Shown here one piece after another: positions 24,155 through 34,605 of a DNA stretch of 64,000 nt; position 1 is the first letter of the stretch; every line of letters starts with the position of its first letter. The stretch spans positions 346,141,989-346,205,988 of the forward strand of contig NC_077230.1 in the NCBI RefSeq assembly GCF_027887165.1. The letters run 5' to 3'. The translations under genes were made by a program, and so were the position numbers. Below the pieces are notes generated by a model. The model did no database searches. It was not told where the DNA came from and was given only the letters and a program-made list of their open reading frames with translations. The DNA comes from Monodelphis domestica (Eukaryota; Chordata; Mammalia; Didelphimorphia; Didelphidae).

Positions 24155-24255
24155 CCCATGCGCAGCTTGGTTCCGCTCTGACCGCCACCGCCGCCCGGCA
24201 AGGGAGGGCGGGAGGGCAGGCGGCCCAGGTGCATGGTCTTCTCCAAGGCCGACAT
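24155..24255 (-). CDS. PPME1: PPME1 coding exon 1 (protein phosphatase methylesterase 1, N-terminus)
   Basis: The first coding exon encodes 33 residues plus two bases of a Gly codon. It starts MSALEKTMHLGRLPSRPPLP, which closely follows the known mammalian PPME1 N-terminus, and continues through a Gly-rich stretch to ...TKLRMG. PPME1 removes the C-terminal methyl ester from the PP2A catalytic subunit in cytosol and nucleus and stabilises inactive PP2A. The ATG is at 24255-24253. The reading frame is open further upstream, but similarity to PPME1 begins exactly at this Met, so I chose it. The donor is GG|GTACGT (intron begins 24154), phase 2, and joins exon 2 in frame. This segment is the unstructured N-terminal tail and carries no catalytic residue. 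Its start codon is 774 bp from that of C2CD3 on the other strand. Identification is by recognition of the protein plus four further exons in order. Confidence 0.95.
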
Positions 24256-25029
24256 GAAGGAAAAGGAAGGCAGGAGGGAGGTCGAGGTCGCCGCGTGTCC
24301 CGTCCTGTGCCGTGTCGGGCTGAAGCGTCGCCTCTGGGGCAAGTCCGCTCAGAAAACGCCTAAGCGGTTACAGAAAAGGTAGCAGCACTCGGGCTGCTAG
24401 GCGCACCGTAGCCCTCGGACAGCCCCCGACCGCCGCCGGCGCCTCCTCCCGCCCACCAGAGCCCAAACCCCTCCCTCGTCTCCAAGCCTAGCCACTCCTC
24501 GGTCCTCGTCTCCTCAGCGACCCGACCGGAAGTGCGCAACCGCTCTCCAGTCGGGGAAGCTGGGTAGCAAAGTCGGTGCAAGCGCGGCGCGAGAGGGTGG
24601 GGTCCGCGTGGCCAATGAAGTCCTCCAGGAACGGTCTCTGCTGCGCATGAGCATTGCTAAATGGGCAGGCTGGAAGCGGAGGGGCGGTGACCAGAAGAGT
24701 CCGGGTCCCTCACGGAAATAAATATGGTGGCAATGCATTGTGGATTTTGTAGTTCTCCCGGGAAGAACCATCTCTAGCGCGCCTTCCTTACCCGCCCTGG
24801 GAAGCTAAGACTGTAGGTGGAGAGGGTCAGCCTCCTGTGGCTTCCCTTAGTTTCCCAAGAGTCCCTGCGGCGGCGGTGGCGGCGGCGGTTGCGGGGAAAC
24901 GCGCGCGCGGAGGGGCTGGGTGAACCTTGGCGGGACGCTCCTGCTACCCAGACGAAGTGTGAGGAAGACGCGGCGAAGGGTCAGTCCTGGCTCCAGCCCC
25001 TCTGGAACTGAGAGCTCCTCCGCCTCACT
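24256..25029. promoter_or_regulatory. Shared bidirectional promoter of PPME1 and C2CD3, with both 5' UTRs
   Basis: The 774 bp between the divergent start codons is GC- and CpG-rich and has no TATA box. Visible candidate sites in order are: ETS ACCGGAAGTG (24525-24534), CCAAT for NF-Y (24612-24616), NRF1-like TGCGCATGAGC (24642-24652), GC box GGGGCGGTG (24681-24689), YY1-like AAATATGGTGG (24720-24730) and a ZNF143/SBS-like element, CAATGCATTGTGG followed by TTTGTAGTT (24731-24754). These are typical of divergent housekeeping promoters. Transcription starts cannot be read from sequence. I infer PPME1 starts near 24.5 kb and C2CD3 near 24.75 kb, on either side of the CCAAT-NRF1-GC box cluster. 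Confidence 0.8.
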
Positions 25030-25084
25030 ATGAAACAGCGGAAGGGCCCGGCAACTGGGGGTAGCCGGAGCCGCAAGAAGAAAG
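25030..25084 (+). CDS. C2CD3: C2CD3 coding exon 1 (start)
   Basis: The ATG at 25030 opens MKQRKGPATGGSRSRKKK plus the first base of Gly19. This matches the start of mammalian C2CD3 (MKQRKG...GGSR.RKK.G), a basic, disordered N-terminus. The donor is AAAG|GTAACC, phase 1. The frame continues into intron 1, but the similarity stops at the donor and resumes exactly at exon 2. C2CD3 is a large centriolar protein needed for centriole elongation, distal appendage assembly and primary cilium formation. Human mutations cause oral-facial-digital syndrome type 14. A longer open frame at 24817-25011 begins with GTG and is 5' UTR, not coding. Confidence 0.93.
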
Positions 25085-26559
25085 GTAACCCCAGAGAAGG
25101 TGGGAGCAACCCTGAAGTAGAGCGTGGAACCTTAGGCATCAGTGAGAAATTAGGGCCCCCTGGCAGGGGAGCGTTAGCTGCAGGTGCAGAGGGATGCCCT
25201 GCAGAAATTGGAAGGAAAAGGACTCAAAAAAGGAAGGAAGTGGTGGACAACTAAGAGTGGTATGGGAAAGTGGGACGCCGGAGAGACGAACTTGAGCAGG
25301 TCCAAGGAATGCATCAGACCTAGGGCACTGATAGAAAAACATGGGGAAATGTGGCATCCCCAAGGAAAGTTTAGAATGATAAAAACAGAGAGATAGAAGG
25401 GGTAGAAAGAAAAATTATCAGGGCAGGAATTTACAAGCAGTTTAACGCTGAGCTTGGATCCAGTCCACATTCTGCTTTTCTGTGACCCCTTTGACAATCA
25501 GTTCCCCCTCTTTGAGCCTTAGTTTCCTGATTGACACATCTTTATATGCTCTGCTATTGAGAAAAGATCGACAAAGAAAAAGAATTCTTTTAGAAAACAA
25601 ATAAAATGTGACCCTGTAAAGATTTCAAATTAGAAAGATTTTAGTGTGTGTATGTGTGTGTGTATATATATATATAATATATACAAAAATATATATATAT
25701 AACTTTACTTGGTAAGTCATGACCATTTGAGAATATGGGGGAGAAAGTCTCTAGTGGCTGTAATGTATTCTGTCACTTCTTTGCCTATAAAAGTTCACTT
25801 ATCCTTGCAAATATTGTATCTCTCCTCCCAGCCCCCAAGTAGTCTACACAGGGGTTGTTTCATGTTTATCTCCAGCGCACAGTGGAAAATTAATCAAAGA
25901 TTACTGATACTAGAAAAGCCCACAGACTGTAAAAATAAATTCTTGAGTCTATAGTATCATAGAGATTTAAGAGATTTAAATCTCTCTCTTTTTTTAAATT
26001 TAAATCTCAAGAGAAGAGATTTAAATACTAGAGATTTGTAATGGAAATTGCCATTGCCAGGTTCAATAAAGTCCTCTATAGAATCACAATTTTTCAGAGT
26101 TGGTAGAAACCTCAAAGGTTATCTAAGCCAACATACATACCTGATTAGGAATTTTTCCTAAAATATTCCCAGCAAGTAATTATCCAATGAGGAGAAACTC
26201 CTTCTCTTGCTAGACACTTTGGGACAGCTCTAATTGTCATAAAGATTTGTTTTGTTTTAACATGAATGCAAATCTTTCTTTCTACCACTTTCAGCAATAT
26301 TCCTTTGTTAATACTAGAAGGAACCTGAGAAATCATCTCACGTAACCATTATTACATAGTAATGGACCAAAAAGGAAATTCAATGACTTGCCCAAGTGAT
26401 GAAACTGAGACACAAATCTTCAGACTCTCAAACATAGTGTTCTTTTCATTATATCAAAAGAGTTTTTGGCAGAAATTAAGGTTCTCCGACTGTTCATATA
26501 CTGCCTTATTTTCCTACCTACTCCAAATTCTGATTCATCATTCCTGTCCTTTTCCACAG
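25085..26559 (+). repeat. C2CD3 intron 1: TG/TA microsatellite and old repeat scraps
   Basis: A (TG)n(TA)n tract lies at 25646-25702. 25490-25560 and 26330-26460 are MIR-like, and 26075-26140 is a CR1/L3-type tail ('AGAATCACAATTTTTCAGAGTTGG'). Nothing resembles an alternative exon. Confidence 0.5.
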
Positions 26560-26829
26560 GTCTAAGTGATATTTCACCATCCACAAGTCTACCACCTCTA
26601 GTTGAAGGTCAGCTACGATGCTTTCTAAGACTGACCATTAGTAAAATACTCTGGATAGTTGTGAAGCCTCCAACTCCTGTTCTCATCCGAGTGAGATGGT
26701 GGGGGGAAACATCAGAGGGAACTATATTTTGTCCCAGGGATGCTTCCATAATTGAACAGAAAGCTGTGAGAACAACAACCCGTTATGCTATTCGCTGTGG
26801 ACCAAAGCAATTTACCTCTTATTTAACAG
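26560..26829 (+). CDS. C2CD3: C2CD3 coding exon 2 (N-terminal C2-like region)
   Basis: A 270-nt exon with acceptor TTTCCACAG|GT and donor ACAG|GTATGT. It encodes [20 protein letters not shown], later [18 protein letters not shown], and ends [16 protein letters not shown] plus one base. These are very strongly conserved blocks of C2CD3 that form its N-terminal C2-like domain, thought to mediate protein or membrane contacts at the distal centriole. Phase 1 at both ends joins exon 1 (Gly19) and exon 3 (Asp109). The central part ([16 protein letters not shown]) is more diverged than the flanks. Confidence 0.97.
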
Positions 26830-26929
26830 GTATGTTTATGTCATCCGAAATTTTCTTCTCTGGTGTTCAACCATGATAGTTTGTTCCTATTTCATCATAG
26901 ACTATTTTTGTGTGTAGGGGTGTGTGTGT

Positions 26930-26944
26930 GGGGGGGGGGGGGGG
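26930..26944 (+). repeat. 15-G run after a (TG)n tract
   Basis: GTGTGTGTGTGG leads into fifteen consecutive G about 100 bp downstream of the C2CD3 exon 2 donor. It could form G-quadruplex structures in the pre-mRNA. Confidence 0.9.
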
Positions 26945-26989
26945 TGTGCACCTTTACCCGACTATAATTTTCATAAGGTTAACTAAACC

Positions 26990-28480
26990 TTATATCTCCC
27001 AAAACACCTAGCACATTGCCTTAGACAAAATAGGAACTTCATAAGTGTCTCTTGAGAAAAGTATTATAAATATGACTTTTTTATTGTACCCAAGGGGCAA
27101 AGGGAAAATGTATGGTGGCATCAGTCTACAACGTGTATTATTCATATAGCAATGTTACGATATTCCAGAAATGGTATAAACAATATCATCAAAGACATAT
27201 CTGACTAGAGAATGAGTTGATCTGATCATGTATTGAGAGTAAGGTATAAGAATGAATGCTGCATTGATATTCATGAAACAGTAATAAAGAAGACCTCTAA
27301 ACCGATGGTCAGGTCCTTTATGGAGAAAGGATTTGTGGAAAGGCATAGACAAGCATAAGATGAAAGTGTGGAGAGGTTGTGATCTGAACTGCAAAAAGTA
27401 CTTAAGGGAGTACTTTTCCTACATCCAATGAAATGTTTTTCATTGGAATTAGGCCTTTAATCAAACACATTTTACATAAGAGGGGTGAGGAAGCAGCAGG
27501 GGAAATCTCACCCCTGAAGTCTGTAGTATAATTTCCCCCTAACTTGAGTTGTGAGCCCTATCTTACCTACATGTCTGACACAGAGATGTAAGCCTACATG
27601 GACTTCCTCAAGTGCTAAAACAAAAATATTATAGTGGCATAAAATGCTATAACTGTGCTCTGTATTTGATGGAACAACAGTTTGGCAAATCCCTATAGAC
27701 CTCACAGATGCTACTTCTGGTAATTTATGTCTAGTGGCAAGTCTCCTGGGGACTTCAGTGTTCTCATCTATAAAATGAAGATGTTGACTTAGAACACAGA
27801 TTCTTATAGTTGGAAAATTTTCATAGAATACTGGAGTGTTAAAACAGGAATGAACTTTGAAGGTTATCTAATCTACCCTAATATCACAAAGGTGAAGAAA
27901 TATAGTTCAGAGTTGTGTTCCAATAAGAGCACTTCTAGCATGAATGGATCAACATTACTTGGGGCTTGAAATGTTTTCATTCTAATTCCTCACAGCAGAG
28001 TTGTGCATAGTCTCCCAAGTTATTTTATCAGTCATCTGTCTGGATTCCCTGGTCTGCCACTGTGGAGAAAGATGCAGAACTGGATTCCCTACATAGCCAT
28101 GGACTTCATAGCATTCCTAGCAGGGTGAACAGAAGAGAATGCAGAGTCAGGCTCTGGCTAGGATTACTGAACTGCTTTTTTGTGAATTCGTGGACTATTC
28201 AACCAGCCAGGGGAGGAAATAATGTTCTATAGACTTAACATCCTATTTTTGACCTTGACGTGTGATTTCATTAGTGTAGGCAGCACTCATGGATGAATTT
28301 ACTTTGCCGATGCAAGTCAACACTTTTTCAACAACTTATTGTCTTGTAGAGTTTTCAGGAGTGCTGAGAAGTTATGCTGAACTTTGCCTAGGACCATGAT
28401 TGGAACCCAGACCTCCCTGTCTTTGGGGACCCACCCTCTCTATTCATTAGGCCACACTGCCTTGGGGAAGAAAGACAAAT
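26990..28480. repeat. Intron 2 stretch with old SINE/LINE scraps
   Basis: 26990-27055 is an L2 tail, 27810-27890 a CR1/L3-type tail, and 28300-28465 a reverse tRNA-derived SINE remnant ('GATTGGAACCCAGACCTCC...ATTCATTAGGCCACACTGCC'). The rest is unassigned. Confidence 0.4.
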
Positions 28481-28554
28481 AATAAAGTACATCTCTTTCC
28501 CCAACACTTTACTCCAGGGTTCTATCCTTTTATTCTAGTGGATCAACCAGTTAT

Positions 28555-28900
28555 TTGGCCTTAATAGTGGAAGTAATAGTACTTGGATACTACCATCTAG
28601 TGGTATAGTGGAAAAAATACTAGTATCAGACTCCATATGACTGAATTTAAGTCTTGATCTGATACCACCATTTAACCTCTTACTGTTTGAGATGCCATAT
28701 CAATGTAAATTATCATAATTGTGGCTGAGAGTCAACCTTAGAGTCAGGAACTTCTGCCTAGGATACCATCTGGAGCCCCTAGCTGAGGCAGTTTACCAAA
28801 CTTCCCAAGAGCCTATAGAATATGTACTGATTTGCATTGGGAGAGAGAGTTTTCTCACTGGGAATTCTCTATATTAAAAAAAAAAAAGACAGTCCTAGTA
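28555..28900 (+). repeat. MIR-like remnant and unassigned sequence
   Basis: 'ATCTAGTGGTATAGTGGAAAAAATACTAG' followed by 'TTTAACCTCTTACTG' is MIR-like. 28900-29670 shows nothing recognised. Confidence 0.4.
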
Positions 28901-29679
28901 AAAAAAAAACCCCAACACATTATTGTTATTAATTTCTCATCAGTATACGGAATATGAATATACTAACTTTTTCACCCAAATCAAGGTTCACGTAAGTACA
29001 TTCTAAAAAAAATAGTAGTTATTCTTTATTTGCATGTCCCAAGTAAAGGAGTATTTCCAGAATTTGAGGTCAATAGCAGAAGATATCTGAAATTGAAGTG
29101 AATAAGAATCAGACTAAAAATGGATTAAATTAGTCAGGTGAAGAACATGTTTCTGATTTGATTCAATTCAGCAAAAAGAGATACCTGTTTTCTGGAGCTC
29201 TGAAGTTAAGTTCTATGGAAGAAATAAAATATAAATCATATAATTCCTGCTGTCATGGAGCAAAGAGGCATGGACAAATATGAGGTACCAACACAGAAAA
29301 CTACAAGTCTCAGTATTTCATTGTAAGTGTATGAGATCCTACAGGAAAGGGCAACTACTAAGTGCAGGGAACAAAGTAGCCTCCTCAGAGCCTAAGACAT
29401 TTATTTGAATTTGGCTTGAAAGGATTATTAGACAGCCACTAAAGAGATGTGTCCCAAGCTTCTATCAAGGAAATATGAGAATCTTCCAGAACAGGAAGAC
29501 TGATTGGGACCAATAGATTATATTTAGGGGATCATTAATAACCAGTGGAAATAGAAGGGATGGCCTTAATGAAGTTCAGAGAATGTTGTCCCTTTTACCC
29601 TGAAATATCTAGCACAAAGAACCAGTCTGTCCACCTAACAAGGTACTCTTGTTTATTCGATCATTACAAATTTCACTGG

Positions 29680-29880
29680 ATCAAAGACTTAGAACTAGAA
29701 GGATCATGTCAAGGTTATGTCATTCAGTTCTCTCAATTTATAGGCATGGTCCAGTCCCAGAGAAATGAAGTGATTGCCCCTGGTCACAGAGGTAGCCAGG
29801 CTAAGATTCAAACTTACTTTCTCTGAATTTAGTTCCAGAACCTTTCTCCTTGAACCATATTACCTCCTCCCCGCCCCCAT
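29680..29880 (-). repeat. MIR/CORE-SINE remnant, minus strand
   Basis: 'GAAATGAAGTGATTGCCCCTGGTCACAGAGG...AACCATATTACCTCC' is in reverse MIR order. Confidence 0.6.
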
Positions 29881-29929
29881 TTTTTTTTTTAACTCTGGAA
29901 AATAGAAGTATTAAAGCCTAGAAAATGAC

Positions 29930-30625
29930 AAATGTGTCCTGGTTTGGAAAAAAGAGAAGAGAATGGAGTCGTCTAACTATAGGCTGATGTACTTCTGTTC
30001 CATGAAAGATTGTAAGAAATACTCTTAAAGGGATTGATTATTAAAAGCTATCTTGTCTTTACTGAGAGTAGGTCATATGAGACTTAACTTTATTTCCTTT
30101 TTTGACAGTGCTACTACATTGTAATATATCATCAATGCCAAAGTCTTGTATACTTAATATTAGCAGGCTTTCTTCTTTCTATTTCTTGCATGCAAGATGA
30201 TGAGTTATATGCAAGATAAGTGTACATAAATGTTTAATATTAATCAAATGACCTTGACTTAGAGAATAGTCATTAATGGATTGATGTCAGCTTTGGAAAT
30301 TGCCTCTTAGGAAATCTTAGTAATATATAGTTGATCATGTTCAGCATTTTTATCAATGATTTGTTTGGATGAAACCATGCTTATCAGTTTTACATATGAG
30401 GCAAAGCTAAAAGAAATAGCTAACAAATTAGATAGCAAAAACAGGATCTAAAAAAATATTCATATAGGCTAGAGAAGATATAATAAGATGCTATTTAATA
30501 ACCATAAATACTGTTTTAAATTCAGGTTTTTAAAACATTTGTACAGGTACAAAATGAATAAGGCATAGATTTGACCAGAGAAATCAAACTGATAAAAATT
30601 GGGGCCAGTAATTTGTACATGAATA
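29930..30625 (+). repeat. CR1/L3 LINE fragment (RT region)
   Basis: 'ATTTTTATCAATGATTTGTTTGGATGAA', 'ATCAGTTTTACATATGAGGCAAAGCTAAAAGAAATAGC' and 'AATAAGATGCTATTTAATA' follow the CR1/L3 reverse transcriptase region around the catalytic Asp pair. Frames are broken throughout. Confidence 0.6.
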
Positions 30626-31048
30626 TATCCATACATCCTTACAGGCTACATGGTTTTAAAATGTAATTTTATCTATTTTACTTTATTTTTATTCATTTTG
30701 TTAATTATTTCCCAGTTACATTTTAATATGGTTGGGACTGTACTCAGGAGTGTTATGGGCACATGTTTAACTTTAGATTAGACTTTATCTTGAAAAACAT
30801 AGAATAAGGGTTGTGAACTTCAGAAAGAAGTTACATCTTTTCACTAATCTCTAATAGAAATTTGACATTACCTTCAATTCTTTAAAAGAAAATTTATTCT
30901 GAGGTGTCCATTGGCCTCAGCAACCTGCCAAAGCAGTCTATGACAAAAGAAAGATTATAACCCCTCATGTAGAGGTTTTAGTAACCTGCAAGCCCAACAT
31001 GAATCAATAGAGGGATATGACAACCAAGAAAGATTATGTGATCTTTTT
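30626..31048. other. Intronic stretch, nothing assigned
   Basis: About 30650-30770 has a T-rich block then 'GTTGGGACTGTACTCAGGAG', which may belong to an old LTR or LINE, but I cannot assign it. Confidence 0.4.
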
Positions 31049-31066
31049 AAGAAACATTATGTTCAG

Positions 31067-31287
31067 GAGCAGCTAGATGGCTCATTGGATAGAGCTCCAG
31101 GCCTGGAGACAGGAAGTTCTTGGTTCAAATATAGCCTTGTTAACAGTTAATAGCTGTGTAGCTGTGTGACCCAGGGCAGTCACTTACCTCCTCTTGCCTA
31201 GCCCTAACCACTCTTCTGCTTGGGTACTGATACTTAGTATCTATTCTAAGCTAGAAGATAATGGGAATTTAAAAAAGAAATATGTAA
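31067..31287 (+). mobile_element. Marsupial tRNA-related SINE
   Basis: GCAGCTAGATGGCTCATTGG, 'AGCTGTGTGACCCAGGGCA' and 'TATTCTAAGCTAGAAG' show a diverged copy. A target duplication AAGAAACATTAT(G)TTCAGG-like lies at about 31049-31066 and 31288-31306. Confidence 0.88.
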
Positions 31288-31428
31288 AAGAAACATTATT
31301 TCCAGGAAAATGTTGCTAATAGTCCTGTGCTCTTTTGGTAGAATAGAGTAGACATTGCAGGGAAACATAATCCACTTTAAGCAAAATTTCCTAATAAGTA
31401 GAACAGTCCAAAAATTTATAGTCTATGG

Positions 31429-31638
31429 CAGTGATAGCAGTCCTTTTAAAGAGCGGGTGCCTAAACTATAACCCTCACCCCACATGTGTGCCTCAGCCTT
31501 AACCCCAGCCAGGGGAGGGAGGAAGTGCTCCCATTGGGCTGCTGGGCAAAGGGGTGGGTGAGGAATGTCTTCAAGCGCATGGAGAAGAGGAGGGGAGCAG
31601 CCCCCTCTGGCATATGTGCCATAGGTTCATTAACATGC
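31429..31638. mobile_element. Non-autonomous hAT element, 210 bp, 8-bp target duplication
   Basis: It starts CAGTGATAGCAGTCCTTTTA and ends ...GCCATAGGTTCATTAACATGC, a decayed inverted end. GTCTATGG is perfectly repeated on both sides (31421-31428 and 31639-31646), the 8-bp length expected for hAT. The interior ('CATTGGGCTGCTGGGCAAAGG') matches the element at 58748-59067, so both belong to one family. Confidence 0.82.
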
Positions 31639-31644
31639 GTCTAT

Positions 31645-32100
31645 GGGATACTGAAAAGAGCACTGATTCAAGAGCCAGAGAACCCAAGTTGAAATTCCTC
31701 TTATCGTATAATCTCCATGTGAGCTTGGTTCAAGTTGAATAACTTCTCTGGGCCTCAGTTCCTGATCTATAAAATGAAGACTGAGCTAGATGACCTCTAA
31801 GGATCTACCTTTAAGTCTCAATGTAAATGCCACCTTGCAAATAAGATTAGCATGAGCTCCCCTCACCTTTCTTTGACTCCATGTACCCACAGTTTCATCT
31901 GATCCCATAGAACTACTTATTCTGTATTTTGATCATGTGATTTATATTATAGTTATGTGTTTATAGTCGTATCTTCTATTAGGTACTAAGCTCTTTGAAG
32001 CCACTAACTCTATCCAATTTATCTTTCTATTTTCCACTATTTCTACCACATAATTATTGCATGGAGGAAGTGCTTAGTAAATATTTGTTTCATGAGTGAA
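31645..32100 (+). repeat. MIR and L2 tail remnants
   Basis: 31650-31830 is MIR-like ('CTGAAAAGAGCACTGATTC...CTCAGTTCCTGATCTATAAAATG'). 31960-32090 is an L2 tail ('TAGGTACTAAGCTCTTTGAAG...GTGCTTAGTAAATATTTG'). Confidence 0.6.
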
Positions 32101-32109
32101 AAGAAACTT

Positions 32110-33526
32110 AAATTTTGTAACAGGCTTCAGATGTCTATCTGATATCTAGTAAACACTTGACCATAATAATCTAATGTTTGATAAACCCAAAGATCTAAGT
32201 TTGGGGGGCAAAAACTCACCATTTGACAGAAACTTCTGGGAAAACTGAAAGCAGTTTGGCAGAAAGTAGGCGTAGACCAATATCTCATACAGATATCCAC
32301 ATAAGGTAAAAATGAATACATGATTCAGACATAAAGCATGGTATCATTAGTAAATTAGGGAAGTATGGAAAATTTTACTTGTCCTATCTATGAACAAAAA
32401 AAAAATATGACCAAACAAAAGACAGTATTATTGGAAATAAAATGATAATTTTAATTATATGACATTAAAAAGGTTTTGCAGAAGCAAAATCAATGTAGCC
32501 AAAATTAAAAGGAAATCAGGAAACTGGGGCAGGGGGAAGTTGGACTACTGCAAGATTCCCTGATAAAGGCCTTATTTCTCAACTATATGGGAAGCTCAGC
32601 CAAATTTAAAAATAAGATCCATTCCCCACTTGATAAATGGTCAAAGGATATAAATAAACACTTTTCAGAGGAGGAGAGGAAAACTATCAATAGTCACAAG
32701 GAAAAATAGTCTAACTCAACATGGATTAGAGAAATGCAAATTAAAACAGGCCTGAGATACCATCTCACACCTATTAAATTAGCTAATGTGCCAGAAAAAA
32801 CAAGTGATAAATTTTGGAGGAAGTCTTGGGAAAAAAAGACACCAATGCACTTTTGGTGGAATTATTAACTTATCAAACCATTTTGGAGAACAATTTTAAA
32901 CCATACCCAAAAGGTTATAAAACTGCATACTTTTTGACCCAGCAGTACAACTACTAGGTCTATATTTAAGAGATTAAAGGGAAAAGGGACATATGTGCAA
33001 AAATATTTATTGCTGCTTCTTTTATCATGACAAAGAATTGAAAATTGGGGGAATTCTCATTAATCAGGGAATGACTGAGAAAAGTTGTAGAATATAGATA
33101 TAATGGAAAACTTGTTCTATAAAAAATGACAAGCAGGATGATTTAAGAAAAACCTGGGAAAACTTATATGAACTGATGCAAAGTGAAGTAAGCAGAACTA
33201 TTGTACATAACAACAGCAGTATTTAAAGATGATCAACTGTAAAGGAGTTTGTTTCTCTATTCACTACAATCATCCAAGGTAATTCCAAAAGATTGATGAT
33301 AAAAAAAATACTATCCACCTTCAGAAAAAGAGAACTAATGAATTCTGGGTGCAGATTGAAGCATACTTTTTTAAACTTATTTTTACTTCCCTTTTTTTGG
33401 TGGGACTAATAGAAATATGTTTTGTGTGCCTTCACATATATAATTGATATTGTGTTGCTTCTCAGTGGGCAGGGGGAAAACTGAATCAAGGGAGAGAATT
33501 TAGAACTCAAAATGTTAAAAAAAAAA
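32110..33526 (+). mobile_element. 5'-truncated older L1 (ORF2 end, 3' UTR, poly-A)
   Basis: It runs from mid ORF2 ('ATAATCTAATGTTTGATAAACCC') through 'CCCACTTGATAAATGGTC', 'GAGATACCATCTCACACC', 'GAACTGATGCAAAGTGAAGTAAGCAGAAC' to a 3' UTR and poly-A at 33516-33527. Stops and indels are frequent. The 16-bp string AAACTGCATACTTTTT occurs inside it (32920-32935) and again right after the A tail (33525-33540). Confidence 0.85.
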
Positions 33527-33897
33527 ACTGCATACTTTTTTTTTTAATGGAAAGAAACCAAGATAGGTATCACAAGATTAGTGAAAGGCATATTTTTGTA
33601 GTTTTCACAGGAACGGAGGGAACATAGCCTGAACATTATTGGCAAGGGATTTTGACTTAAGTTCCTAAAGAAATTCCAAGAGAGGTCATTAAACAGGTAG
33701 TTGGCAAATATTTAGAAAAGGAAGCAATCCTCATAAAGGACCAGCCTGTCTTCATGCAAAACAGAATACTGCCATACAAATCTCTTATGGTGACAGAGAT
33801 TCTCAAGACAGCCTCAAAAGAAGAGAATGAATACAAAACATCTACAAACAAAAATTTAGAGAAAAATACTACTTGAGCACAAATTCAATTAGAATTT

Positions 33898-34100
33898 TTT
33901 TTTTTAAGCCCTTACCTTCTGTCTTAGAATCAATACTATGTATTGATTCCGAGGCAGAAGAGTGGTAAGGGCTAGGCAATGGGGGTCAAGTGACTTGCCC
34001 AGGGCCACATAGCTAGGAAGTGTCTGAGGCCACATTTGAACCCAAGACCTCCCATCTCTGAACCTGGCTTTCAGTCCACTGAGCCACCCAACTGCCACCT
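33898..34100 (-). mobile_element. Marsupial tRNA-related SINE
   Basis: Complete reverse copy with a poly-T head. The target duplication CAATTAGAATTT / CAACTAGAATTT lies at 33886-33897 and 34101-34112. Confidence 0.92.
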
Positions 34101-34146
34101 CAACTAGAATTTCTGGAAGTCATAAAGCAAGAGTTACAAAAATGTT

Positions 34147-34351
34147 AGGGGCAAGTAGATGGCTCAGTAGACTGAGGACAAGACTTGGAGACAAGAGGTT
34201 TTGGGTTCAGATTTGTCATTATACACTTCCTAGCTGCTGACCCTGGGCAAGTCACTTAACCCCCATTGCCTAGCCTTTACTGACTGCTCTTCTGCTTTGG
34301 AACCTATACACGGTATTGATTCTAAGATAGAAGGTAAGATTAAAAAAAAAA
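34147..34351 (+). mobile_element. Marsupial tRNA-related SINE
   Basis: GGGGCAAGTAGATGGCTCAG start, 'GGGCAAGTCACTTAACCCCC', 'GATTCTAAGATAGAAGGTAAG' and a 10-A tail. Confidence 0.9.
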
Positions 34352-34605
34352 GACTTTTTGTCAATGAAATGAGAGGGAAAAAATGAAAAAGAAACAAGAA
34401 CTGTAGAAGAAAGAATTGGAATAGGAATTTACAGCTTGGCACAAGACATACAAAGTAGCAAACTCTAGAAAATTTTAATGGACCAAATAGAAGTCAATGA
34501 CTTCATGAAACAATAAGGAAAAAATCCTGCTGTATTCTGCCATTGTCTATCTTATCTTTAATACTTTGTTTAGTTCTGAACACTGTTATTTAAAAAAGAC
34601 ACTGA

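Larger units (their letters stand above)
23990..25090. promoter_or_regulatory. CpG island over both first exons
   Basis: GC content and CpG density rise sharply against the AT-rich surroundings. Examples are a GGCGGCGGTGGCGGCGGCGG run near 24868 and GCGCGCGCGG near 24900. The island covers both first coding exons. C2CD3 intron 1 becomes AT-rich after about 25.5 kb. No calculation was run, so the edges are approximate. Confidence 0.85.

Noticed and set aside
23568..24363. 172- and 210-residue proline/serine-rich plus-strand frames
   Set aside because: They lie antisense to PPME1 exon 1 in C/T-rich DNA, where stop codons are rare. They have no recognisable domain.
24817..25011. 64-residue frame just upstream of the C2CD3 ATG, a possible upstream ORF
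   Set aside because: It begins with GTG, not ATG, and stops before the C2CD3 start. There is no evidence of translation.
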